Of a DNA stretch of 36,568 nt, positions 25,442-33,810 are shown piece after piece. Source of the stretch: Oscillospiraceae bacterium. GTDB lineage: Bacteria > Bacillota > Clostridia > Oscillospirales > CAG-272. Made by a program: the position numbers and the translations under genes. The stretch covers positions 1-36,568 of the forward strand of contig SVRM01000035.1 in NCBI GenBank assembly GCA_015064785.1, written 5' to 3'. Numbering within the stretch: the first letter of the stretch is position 1; each line of letters opens with the position of its first letter. The notes beneath the pieces were generated by a model. The model saw only the letters and a list, made by a program, of their open reading frames with translations, did not search any database and was not told the origin of the DNA.

Positions 25442-25470
25442 TTGAAAATTATCTGTTTTAGGTGTATAAT
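25442..25470 (+). promoter_or_regulatory. sigma-A promoter of the dynamin/Hsp70 operon
   Basis: TTGAAA at 25442-25447, a 17-nt spacer and TATAAT at 25465-25470, 31 nt before the first start codon. No other clear promoter or terminator appears before 36369. Confidence 0.75.
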
Positions 25471-25501
25471 TTTTATAAAAAGCAGGATAAGGAGCAGCAA
25501 T

Positions 25502-26479
25502 ATGGAACATCAATTTCACGGAACCCGGTGGCTGAAGGAAGGGTTTGCATTTCCTTCGCTGACAGAATATATCACACAGAAAAAACAGGAGTTGTCAGCC
25601 CCGCTGACTGTACCGGAATATGCGGCTTCCTGGGAACGGATCAAGATTGATCAGATATCGGATAAGCTCAAAACAGATCCATACCTGAATCGTGCGCTGT
25701 TCCATGAGGGGATCAAGCACCTGATGCAGTCGATCGGAAAGACGCAGGCTTTGCGCTATCGTGAAAATCCTCTGCTGTATGATGTCTGTACGTTTGTTGT
25801 CGGACAGCTGATCCACGGCATACCGATGATTCTTTTATATGAGGCTCCCGCCGATTCCGGCAATCTCTACAATGCGTCGGTTCTGTCTTATCAGGAGCAG
25901 ATCTTCATTTTCGTTTCCGCGCAGTTCTTCCGAGAGTTCGGAATGCTCAATGAGGAAGAGCTTTGCTTTATGATTGCGCATGAAGTCGGTCATGCACATT
26001 GCCATCATACCCATATGAACCTTGAAACGGACGAAAAAACCAGCGATTATGAGTATTCCGCTGACAGAGCCGGCGTGCTTGCCTGTACTGCCCTGATTCT
26101 CAAAAAACACCCGGATTACACAGTAGAAGAAGCCGCACGTCAGGCCGTTCTGTATGCATCAAGTACACTGACAAAATTATATATCGCCGTTAAGAACGGG
26201 CCCGGCTGCACCGATTGGTCGGGATTCGATTATGATGAAATGCAGTCGATCATTGACTCGATTTACGATCATGCGTCGCAGTATACTGTCAGCCGGGAGT
26301 CCCATCCGCATACGCCGCATCGTATCATGGCAATGGATCATTTCCGGAATTCACACATGCTGTACCGCTGTCTCGGCTTACCGATACCGCATACCGACGG
26401 GCTGAACAGCGACGAGCAGCTTGCAAAATATATGGCATTTATCATGAACGATTATGCAAAGACCCGGAAGAAGAATTGA
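25502..26479 (+). CDS. M48-type zinc metallopeptidase
   Basis: A 325-residue protein with the zinc-peptidase motif HEVGH at 160-164, extended as HEVGHAHCHHTH. YEYSADRAG follows at 183-191, supplying the third ligand Glu184 and the Asp188 typical of M48 (Ste24/HtpX-like) peptidases. Unlike HtpX it has no clear membrane segment or signal peptide, so it probably acts in the cytoplasm, perhaps at the membrane surface. The start at 25502 has AAGGAG 7 nt upstream; the open frame reaches back to 25442 but overlaps the promoter. It is the first gene of the operon with the dynamin-like and Hsp70-like genes, which suggests protein quality control or activation of a partner by cutting. Substrate unknown. 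Confidence 0.85.
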   Translation: MEHQFHGTRWLKEGFAFPSLTEYITQKKQELSAPLTVPEYAASWERIKIDQISDKLKTDPYLNRALFHEGIKHLMQSIGKTQALRYRENPLLYDVCTFVVGQLIHGIPMILLYEAPADSGNLYNASVLSYQEQIFIFVSAQFFREFGMLNEEELCFMIAHEVGHAHCHHTHMNLETDEKTSDYEYSADRAGVLACTALILKKHPDYTVEEAARQAVLYASSTLTKLYIAVKNGPGCTDWSGFDYDEMQSIIDSIYDHASQYTVSRESHPHTPHRIMAMDHFRNSHMLYRCLGLPIPHTDGLNSDEQLAKYMAFIMNDYAKTRKKN

Positions 26480-26532
26480 AACGGCAGAATGATTTCTCTA
26501 AAAACGCAGTGTTTGACTGAAAGGAGCTCCCG

Positions 26533-26559
26533 ATGACGATGGGAGAGACATGGCAATGA
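26533..26559 (+). CDS. possible 8-codon coupling ORF
   Basis: AAGGAG (26521-26526) is followed 6 nt later by ATG 26533, opening MTMGETWQ and a TGA. That TGA overlaps an ATG of the next gene as ATGA (26556-26559). A CTCCC...GGGAG stem spans the mini-ORF. This could couple translation of the pseudo-GTPase to ribosome passage, or be chance. Confidence 0.3.
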   Translation: MTMGETWQ

Positions 26560-28250
26560 TGATGGCTGATATCACAAAAATGAAAGAGTTTCTGGCGGCG
26601 CTTCCCATTGATACGGCAGAGGAAATCCGTCTGCTGAATGCCGTCTGTACAGAAAATAGCAGTGAAACGAAAGCCGTACTGTTCGTTGGCGATGCGGCAG
26701 CGGCACCGTTCCTGCTTCTGCCGACGGATACACAGATTTTTGATGAGGACGATACCATTCCGTTTCCGATTGATGTTGTGTGGGGATCACAATTTTCGAT
26801 CAGCGTGATCGACGGTCAGGAGACAGTGGAGCGTTATCATACTGCCGAGGACTTCCGGCATTTCTGTAAAAACCGTTTTGCGGGATTCCATCGCTGTACG
26901 GTCGAGCTGCCGGATGACCGTCTGCGCGGCATTCGGCTGGTATATTTTTTGCTGACCGCAGATATGGCAGCGCTCACAGATGCATCACATGGCTGTGACA
27001 GCTGTGTCATGGTGCTGGCCGCAGATGCACCGGGACTGACGGATGAAACGCAGGCGCTTTGTCAATGGCTGACGGGAGAGCGCTGCATCGGACAGAATAC
27101 TGCGGTGCTTCTCCGTGACCGCGGGTATGAAACCAACGAACAGCTTCTCATTATGACAGAATATATGCTTGACGGTGAACCGCAGAGCTTCCAATGTGAT
27201 GTGGCTGATGACAGCGGCACTGTCAGCGATATCGTATTCTCGGCGGCAGCATCCGTGATCGGTGAAAGCAGCAACGATGACGAACCCATTTCTGCCTCCG
27301 CACAGAGCATGTTTGCCGGTATCAGTCGAAAAACAAGAACACGGCTGGAGGCAGAAAGCGAAGCACAGAAGGTGCTTGCTGCGCAGGCAGAGATTCTGTT
27401 GGAAAAATATAAAAAAGCGGCGCGCGAATTCCGCGCCATGTGCGACACGGCAAAATACAGTCTTTCGTCACTGGATGACGAGGAAATCAAAAGCATTTAT
27501 GATGAAATCGATGCATTTTTTGCGATGCTGAACGAGTGCATTCCCGGAATGATACAGGATGTTCTGAAAAATTCGGACAGTGCCAAAAGTGATCTGAAGA
27601 ATCTGACAGGCGATTATATCAACGATCAGGTGGATGCTTTTGTTTCTGCTTTGACGGATGATATTGCCGCCCACTGTCTGATTCCGCGTGCAGAGGAACA
27701 TCTGACGCGTCTGATCGACCAGTTCCGTCTGATGTATGAGGAACTGCATCTTGCATCGGCCGAGACAAAGAATCTGGCGAAAACCGAATTTTTGCAGATT
27801 GCAGATATGAACATCGGAAATTACAAGCCATATCTGATCGGAATGCTTGAAGAGTATCTGCACAGCCGTGTCGGTTTGCTCCGCCTGCTTCAGCTGTTTG
27901 GCATGGATGCGGCAGGAGGAATTGCCGATGCACTTGATCGATATATTGATGCGCTCGGAGATCTTTTGACACTGAAGAAGCCCTTTGCAAATAAAATTAA
28001 AAATATGGTCATTCAGCAGATGCAGGACACAAAAGAACAGGTGAAGCTGCAAATCAAAGATACCGTGATCCCGCGCATGGGAAAGATTCTTCTGACCGCG
28101 TTTGATGAACAAACGGAAGGGTATATCACACACCTGACAGTGCTTGCCGATGATGCCGAAGCGCACCGCACCGCGGCACAGAATACCGTAGCTGTCATAG
28201 CAGCCGCGCTTGCCGAGATAGACACGATATTTCCCACCGCAGAAGGATAA
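26550..28250 (+). CDS. dynamin-like protein with degenerate G domain (pseudo-GTPase)
   Basis: A 566-residue protein that follows the layout of the two dynamin-like GTPases downstream but lacks their nucleotide motifs. At the P-loop position it reads FVGDAAAAPFLL (45-56) instead of GxxxxGKST, and the DTPG position reads LVYFLLTAD (130-138). Flanking segments still match: TIPFPIDVVWG against SSPIPVWIGYQ, and CDSCVMVLAADAPGLTDE against VDAVLFVTKNAQLNEEE. From about 255 on it is a long helical region like a dynamin stalk, with a hydrophobic patch near 448-460. It probably cannot bind GTP and may be a structural or regulatory partner. ATG 26550 (GGGAGAG upstream) or ATG 26556 are both possible starts. 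The assignment is by eye and needs a structure comparison. Confidence 0.7.
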   Translation: MAMMMADITKMKEFLAALPIDTAEEIRLLNAVCTENSSETKAVLFVGDAAAAPFLLLPTDTQIFDEDDTIPFPIDVVWGSQFSISVIDGQETVERYHTAEDFRHFCKNRFAGFHRCTVELPDDRLRGIRLVYFLLTADMAALTDASHGCDSCVMVLAADAPGLTDETQALCQWLTGERCIGQNTAVLLRDRGYETNEQLLIMTEYMLDGEPQSFQCDVADDSGTVSDIVFSAAASVIGESSNDDEPISASAQSMFAGISRKTRTRLEAESEAQKVLAAQAEILLEKYKKAAREFRAMCDTAKYSLSSLDDEEIKSIYDEIDAFFAMLNECIPGMIQDVLKNSDSAKSDLKNLTGDYINDQVDAFVSALTDDIAAHCLIPRAEEHLTRLIDQFRLMYEELHLASAETKNLAKTEFLQIADMNIGNYKPYLIGMLEEYLHSRVGLLRLLQLFGMDAAGGIADALDRYIDALGDLLTLKKPFANKIKNMVIQQMQDTKEQVKLQIKDTVIPRMGKILLTAFDEQTEGYITHLTVLADDAEAHRTAAQNTVAVIAAALAEIDTIFPTAEG

Positions 28251-28281
28251 CCGCAATTTTTGATGAAAGACAGGTGATTTT

Positions 28282-30444
28282 ATGACATACGAAAATGAAA
28301 AGGTCAAAAACAGCACTGTTTCCCATGTCAGCCGCAATCTTGCAGCACATGTCACGGCGCTTTCTGCGCTGACAGAACAGGTTCATGATACCCACAGTAC
28401 CTATGTACTGAAGAAACTCGAGCCGCGGCTGCGCTGCGGTCTTGTCCGTGTCGCGGTGATCGGTATTACCGGTTCCGGAAAAAGCACACTGGTCAATGCG
28501 TTGTCCGAACAGCTGGTTCTGCCGGAAAATCCGAGTATCTCCTCGCCGATCCCTGTCTGGATCGGTTATCAGGAGGGAGAGACTTCGGCTGTGGAGATTT
28601 ATCGGAACGAAGACGGCAGAATGCAGGTGGAAACGTGTGATATCCTGACATTCCGGAAAAAATACTGCTACAATCTCCATGACATTCTTGACAAAGACCG
28701 TACACGGTATAACAATACCGAATTCGGCACTGTATCCGTACAGGCGGATGTCCTGCGCAATAATATTACGATCATTGATACCCTCGGTATTTCCGCAAAT
28801 TCTGTTGACAGCCGAAAGACAATCCGTGTGCTTGAGGAAGGCGTTGATGCGGTTCTGTTTGTGACAAAGAATGCACAGCTGAACGAGGAAGAAATCCGCT
28901 TCATCTATCGTTATATCCTCGGCTGCTCAAAGGACGCGGAATGCAACACCAAGCCGATCCTGCCGCAGAATCTGTTGTTTGTTCACAACGCATTCAGCGG
29001 ATTCCCTCCGAAGACCGCTTTTTCCGAGCGCGTTCGCACGCTGTTTGCACAGAGCGGACTCGGACTGGAAGATGGAGAGATTGACAACTATGTCAAGAAC
29101 AATATCTTCTATGTCAATGCATTCGATGCAAGAATGGGCAAGCTCGGTGCCTACCCGTACAGCGGCAGTGCACCGCAGGGAAGCCGTGAAAAGGAGCTTG
29201 CCGCGCTTGCAAAGCGAGAAGCGGCCGAACAGAAGAAGCTCGAGCAAAGCAGCCGTGAGACACTGATTGCACAATCCGGAATTGATGAACTGCGGGATGC
29301 GATCGATCAGCTTGGTCTGCGGCTCGGACAGGGCAGCGGAGAGGGAAATGTTTCCGCAAAACGGATCCGTGATCTTCTGTGTATTGTGGACGGCATCATT
29401 CGGTCCGCCAATCAGCGGATTACCGTACAGAACCTCACCTTGCAGGACTTGCAAGATCAGAAAACGAAATTTTCCAAATTGGAAGAAAGTGATATCCAGC
29501 AGCGTCAGAACATCAGAAGTGCATTCAAGGAGCTCAGTCGGGATTACAGAGACGGGTTCAATCGGTTGATGGAAGCCATTCTGGACAATACGCTGAGACC
29601 GGTGTGTGTCGGCTATGCGGAACGTCTTTCTGTACCGGTAAAGTTTCGGGAGGACTATGAGCAGATCGTGGGAATGCGTGCGGAGGCGCGTGCACAGTAT
29701 CTTGAAAAGGAAATTCTCGATGGTGTGATTAAAGCGATTTATGAAAACTGTGGAAACGTTCTGATCCGTGAGCTGGATGAACGGCAGGCAAATGATTTCA
29801 AAACACCGTTTACTGTCATTGCGGAAACCAAGAAATGCATGGATGACCAGGCGGTCATTCTCAACGGTATGATTGACACGCTGAAAAAGTCCGGCGGTGA
29901 TGCACTCGGTATGTTCTTCCCGCAGCCGTTGGTTGTGGAAAGCCTTATGCACAATCTAAAACTCGATCTGGAAGAAAAAATCAAGGGAATTATCGCCGAT
30001 GCCTGCCGGCTCAGCGGAAACAATTACATCAGCCAAAATCAGAATATCCTTCAGAAATGCCGTACGAATCTTTTGCAGAATGTCATCGGCTTATTCCTGC
30101 CGAATATGCGCTCGACAATGCTTTGGAGCCAGGTCCGTTCTCAAATCCTGGTCCCGCTTGCGAACGGAATTGTAGACGATATGCCGGAATATACCGTAAA
30201 ACAGATCCTTGAGCAAACCATGGAAGCGTTTGATGCATCCCGCGATGCGATCTGTGAACGACATGTGGAGCTGTTTGTCTCGCTGAAGCTGGCGCTGAAG
30301 AAGCTCGAGGAACAGATCGAACAGGCAGATCAGAACATCAGCGTGACTCTGGATGAAATGACAGAGCTGAAGGCTTCGTGTGAACGGATCCGCTCTGACA
30401 TCGAGGATATTCTTACTGCTCTGACCGACGGAGGCAGTGTATGA
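28282..30444 (+). CDS. dynamin-like GTPase, first
   Basis: A 720-residue large GTPase of the bacterial dynamin family. P-loop GITGSGKST at 61-69, switch region threonines around SISSPIPV (86-93) and DTLG at 166-169 (Leu replaces the usual Pro). The G4 specificity motif is not standard: FVHNAF near 233-238 stands where N/TKxD is expected. Residues from about 370 on are helical, with coiled-coil-like stretches, ending in ASCERIRSDIEDI. No membrane span is seen, so binding to lipid would be peripheral, as in BDLP or DynA. The gene starts 31 nt after the pseudo-GTPase and overlaps the second GTPase by ATGA, which favours equal amounts and hetero-assembly. Confidence 0.88.
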   Translation: MTYENEKVKNSTVSHVSRNLAAHVTALSALTEQVHDTHSTYVLKKLEPRLRCGLVRVAVIGITGSGKSTLVNALSEQLVLPENPSISSPIPVWIGYQEGETSAVEIYRNEDGRMQVETCDILTFRKKYCYNLHDILDKDRTRYNNTEFGTVSVQADVLRNNITIIDTLGISANSVDSRKTIRVLEEGVDAVLFVTKNAQLNEEEIRFIYRYILGCSKDAECNTKPILPQNLLFVHNAFSGFPPKTAFSERVRTLFAQSGLGLEDGEIDNYVKNNIFYVNAFDARMGKLGAYPYSGSAPQGSREKELAALAKREAAEQKKLEQSSRETLIAQSGIDELRDAIDQLGLRLGQGSGEGNVSAKRIRDLLCIVDGIIRSANQRITVQNLTLQDLQDQKTKFSKLEESDIQQRQNIRSAFKELSRDYRDGFNRLMEAILDNTLRPVCVGYAERLSVPVKFREDYEQIVGMRAEARAQYLEKEILDGVIKAIYENCGNVLIRELDERQANDFKTPFTVIAETKKCMDDQAVILNGMIDTLKKSGGDALGMFFPQPLVVESLMHNLKLDLEEKIKGIIADACRLSGNNYISQNQNILQKCRTNLLQNVIGLFLPNMRSTMLWSQVRSQILVPLANGIVDDMPEYTVKQILEQTMEAFDASRDAICERHVELFVSLKLALKKLEEQIEQADQNISVTLDEMTELKASCERIRSDIEDILTALTDGGSV

Positions 30445-32474
30445 CTTCCGGGTACGAATTTCGGTCCGTCGACGATCTGCGCGCCTTATTTGATGCCAAT
30501 CTTGGACGAGTCGAGCGGATTGACGAGGTTGCGGCTTCTCTCGGTCTGGATGGAATCGGCGCAGGACTGCGAGATACCTGGTTCCGGCTGAAGCAGGGTC
30601 CGATCCGTGTGCTGATTACCGGCTGTTCCAGCGCCGGAAAAAGTACATTGATCAACGCGCTTGCCAATGAGATTGTGGTTCCCGAGGGAAAGCATACAAC
30701 CTCACCGATTCCGGTTCTGATTGAAAGCCGATGCAAGGATGACTGTGCGCAGGTCCGCCTTCTTCACGCGGACAGCGAACACCTGGGGGAGCAGGAGAAC
30801 TACGGTCTGTATCGGTTCCTGACCGATTTCTGTTATACGCAGGAAGAGGCAGGACAGGGCGCCAGTGAACACCGCTATGATACAATTTTATCCGCGCATG
30901 TACGGGTCGGAAGCGGTTTGCTCTCGGAAACAGGGATTACGCTGATTGATACACCCGGTGTCGGTATGGCGGAAAGTGATGATGCCCGTGTCAGAAGGAT
31001 CCTCGACGGCGGCTGCGAAATTCTCATTGCGCTGTTCCGGGATGCCGATATCCAACAGCAGCACATCAAGGACTTTTTCTGTCAGCTGTTTGTCAACGAC
31101 GGGGCGCCGCTGCGTGCTCTGCATGAATCTGGTCGTGTGTTTATGGTATCCAACTATACCATCGATCCGTATACAACCGAACAGATTGCAGGCAAACATT
31201 TGATGGCGGATTTCGGCATGAGCAGTGACCGCCTGATTCTGATCAATGCGCGTCATGCGAGAATTGCAGCCTGCGGCATTTACCGCTATACGAATTATCT
31301 TCCCATGCAGTATTCAGAGGACGATTGGATTTATGCCGAAAAGTCGACCAGTGAGGAGCGCGGTGATCTCTGGGATTTTCAGCCGGAGGAGGCTATGGAC
31401 GCGCTTGCGGACTTCAGCCGAACAATCGGATACGCGGTGGAGGACTTCTGCGCGGATGAGGATGCCGTAACGGCGCTGCTGGCTTCTGTCGATGTTCCGA
31501 TTTTCGATGCAATCACTGCACTGCACGCCCATATCGAAATGCTGAAGAATGACGCAAAAAAAGCTGATATCGATGTTCCGGAAGAACTGTTATTGCGGCG
31601 CAACATAGCGGAAAATCAGATTTTTCGTCTGGATCAGCTGATGGAATCCATGACGGAGATGTTTGAAAATGCGAACAATCCGTATGGCTTTGCATGGCCG
31701 GGGGACGATCAGATATTCGGACACAACGATGTACCTGAAATTGGTCTTTTGATTGCAGAACCGGATGCAAATAAAGAAACGGTCTTTTTGGATCTGCTTA
31801 TGAAAAGCGGTACAGAAGCCGTTTCCCTGCGGGTATGCAAGCGTGCGACGAAATTCAAACAGAAATGCTACAAGCTCGTAAAATCCTACATCAAAGATCA
31901 TATTTTTGAAAAGATCGATGCGGTCATGGTTGAGGCGCAAAAAACGATGGAGCCGCTTTTGCACGATGAGAGTGCGCAGTATACGACGATTTGGAGAACG
32001 TATGAGAGTCATGCGTGGGATGCCGGACATGCGGCAATGCTTCAGGCATGGGAGGATGTGTTCTCCGAAACCATGAAAAAAAAGAGCAATGCATTTCTGC
32101 TGCCAATCCGCACAAACATTCACAACGGTGGTTTTGGCGGCGGCTGGTCAAAATTCTGGGCGTATCCCAATTACATTTCGGATTTTCTGGGTCCGATTGT
32201 ACGGTCGGCCGCGCAAAACGGAAAGCTGGCATTTTTTCATGCGTACCGCAATACCCTGGAAGCGGAAAAAGAAACGGTGTACAGTGCATTCCGCTCCTAT
32301 CAGCAAAAGGCGCGCACCATTGCAGTGCAGGAAAAAAAGGATGCGGATGATGCTATTGAAGCCTATATTTTTGACACCAGACGCAAGATGATTGAGCGAC
32401 TGGATGTATATCAAATGCAAATGAACGATTATATTGAACACGGAGGAGAATTACCGCGATATGAATGCGTATGA
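30441..32474 (+). CDS. dynamin-like GTPase, second
   Basis: A 677-residue dynamin-like GTPase. P-loop GCSSAGKST at 61-69, the same position as in the first GTPase. HTTSPIPV carries the switch I threonines, and DTPG is at 170-173. The G4 site again departs from N/TKxD (MVSNYTID). After the G domain come helical segments and a Gly/Trp-rich stretch (GGFGGGWSKFW) near 560 that might be a membrane-contact loop. GGAGG precedes the ATG inside the end of the first GTPase gene. The two GTPases are related but well diverged, a pairing known in bacterial systems such as DynA/DynB and LeoB/LeoC. Its end overlaps the next gene by 14 nt. Confidence 0.88.
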   Translation: MTSGYEFRSVDDLRALFDANLGRVERIDEVAASLGLDGIGAGLRDTWFRLKQGPIRVLITGCSSAGKSTLINALANEIVVPEGKHTTSPIPVLIESRCKDDCAQVRLLHADSEHLGEQENYGLYRFLTDFCYTQEEAGQGASEHRYDTILSAHVRVGSGLLSETGITLIDTPGVGMAESDDARVRRILDGGCEILIALFRDADIQQQHIKDFFCQLFVNDGAPLRALHESGRVFMVSNYTIDPYTTEQIAGKHLMADFGMSSDRLILINARHARIAACGIYRYTNYLPMQYSEDDWIYAEKSTSEERGDLWDFQPEEAMDALADFSRTIGYAVEDFCADEDAVTALLASVDVPIFDAITALHAHIEMLKNDAKKADIDVPEELLLRRNIAENQIFRLDQLMESMTEMFENANNPYGFAWPGDDQIFGHNDVPEIGLLIAEPDANKETVFLDLLMKSGTEAVSLRVCKRATKFKQKCYKLVKSYIKDHIFEKIDAVMVEAQKTMEPLLHDESAQYTTIWRTYESHAWDAGHAAMLQAWEDVFSETMKKKSNAFLLPIRTNIHNGGFGGGWSKFWAYPNYISDFLGPIVRSAAQNGKLAFFHAYRNTLEAEKETVYSAFRSYQQKARTIAVQEKKDADDAIEAYIFDTRRKMIERLDVYQMQMNDYIEHGGELPRYECV

Positions 32475-32958
32475 AACATTTACAGAATATTGGGAACAGG
32501 CAGTCAATGCACTTGCATACCGGATCAGGCATGAGTCGTCGGTCATCCTGACACAGAAGCAGATCCGTGCGATCTGGCAGGAAGAGCTTCTGACCAAGCG
32601 ATTCCGCTCGGAGGGGATGAAGCATGGGGCGCGGGTATTTCTGGACGGGCTGGAACAGTCAGATCCCACCCTGGCAAAGCGTGTGCTTTGTCAGCTGATG
32701 CTGTCGGAAATGCCGATCGGTGCCAACGGCAATGTCCTTGTCGGTGAAGCAGCGGCAACCGCAGTTCTCGGTGCGGCAGCCTGTAAGCTCGGTGCGGCAG
32801 CAAAAGCTGTGTCTCTGATTGCCGGCAGTGTACTTGCCCTCAAAACAGCGAAGGACGCCATGCAGGGGACAAAAAACAACATGATTTCTGCGCTCAATGC
32901 CGAATCCGCACGTCAGCTTGCGCAGTTTGCCGTGCTCTTTGGGGAAGCAGACATGTAA
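32461..32958 (+). CDS. small hydrophobic-core protein of the dynamin operon
   Basis: A 165-residue protein of unknown family. Residues 1-75 are helical and charged. Residues 96-128 are Ala/Leu/Val-rich (AATAVLGAAACKLGAAAKAVSLIAGSVLAL) and could be one or two membrane-inserting helices. The short tail is amphipathic. The start at ATG 32461 has GGAGGAG 12 nt upstream and overlaps the second GTPase gene; a TTG at 32434 lies before the ribosome site and is unlikely. By context it may anchor the GTPases to the membrane. Confidence 0.75.
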   Translation: MNAYETFTEYWEQAVNALAYRIRHESSVILTQKQIRAIWQEELLTKRFRSEGMKHGARVFLDGLEQSDPTLAKRVLCQLMLSEMPIGANGNVLVGEAAATAVLGAAACKLGAAAKAVSLIAGSVLALKTAKDAMQGTKNNMISALNAESARQLAQFAVLFGEADM

Positions 32959-32985
32959 ATTTTCAATGGGAAGGATCATCCTACT

Positions 32986-33810
32986 ATGAATTATGCAGAA
33001 AGTTATTATCTGAACCAGATTGACAAAAAACAGTATGAGGAATATCTGTCGCCCGAAGCCGTGAAACAGGTGTATGGCCAGTTCTGGACAACGGTTCTGT
33101 TCCATGTTTCAAGCGATACCGCAGACAGCCGCATCAAAGCGATTTACAAAATTCTGGTTGACCAGATATCCTCGCTCGACCCCATCAGCTGGCTTGACGA
33201 ACCGGAGGTATTTCTCAGCACTGCGGCTGTCGGAAATGGCAGAAAACGGATTCCGTGGTGTGGAATCGCAGGACTTATCCTTCTCGCTGCACTGATTGTC
33301 CGGTTTGTGCTGGCAAAAACCACAGCGGATCTGATAACTGCAATTCTGATCGGAGTCGGTTTGCTTGCGTTTCTTGTGCAGACGGTTCTGCTCTGGGTAT
33401 CGGCATCGACAAAACCGCAGCAAAAATTTCTCACCAAACAGCGTGTATCCTCCGTGAAGTTCAAGGCAGGATTGCAGTCGCTTGCAAAAATGCTGGACGG
33501 TCATGCGGATACATTGTATCAGGTGATGAATGAAGCATCCGTAACAGCTGGTGGTACGGAGGATACGGATGTCTCTCTGCTGCTTGATCTGATGAAGCTC
33601 CCCTCCATCGAACAGAACCAGGATGCGATGGATGTCATTGATCGCTATCTGATCCAACACGGAATTACAAGGGTGGATTATTCCGCTGCACAAGCGGACC
33701 TGTTTGATGTGATGCCGGCCGACCAGACCAAAACGATTCTCCCGGTTCTCATCCGGGACGGAGTTGTTTTGAACCGGGGCTATGCCTGTACGAAAATGGA
33801 GGGAATGTAA
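32986..33810 (+). CDS. two-pass membrane protein with GrpE-like C-terminus
   Basis: A 274-residue protein. The N-terminal 85 residues are soluble and helical. Two membrane helices lie at about 90-109 and 114-138. A helical stretch (160-225) is followed by a short tail with DLFDVMPADQTKTILPVLIRDGVVLNRGYAC (235-267; shown here only as landmarks FDVMP, VLIRDG and LNRGYA). That tail resembles the C-terminal beta-wing of GrpE, where FDP...H...V...GY...R occurs. It lies immediately before the Hsp70-like gene: its TAA abuts the next ATG. It may be a membrane-bound nucleotide exchange factor for that Hsp70. The likeness is weak and by eye only; no family is certain. Confidence 0.65.
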   Translation: MNYAESYYLNQIDKKQYEEYLSPEAVKQVYGQFWTTVLFHVSSDTADSRIKAIYKILVDQISSLDPISWLDEPEVFLSTAAVGNGRKRIPWCGIAGLILLAALIVRFVLAKTTADLITAILIGVGLLAFLVQTVLLWVSASTKPQQKFLTKQRVSSVKFKAGLQSLAKMLDGHADTLYQVMNEASVTAGGTEDTDVSLLLDLMKLPSIEQNQDAMDVIDRYLIQHGITRVDYSAAQADLFDVMPADQTKTILPVLIRDGVVLNRGYACTKMEGM

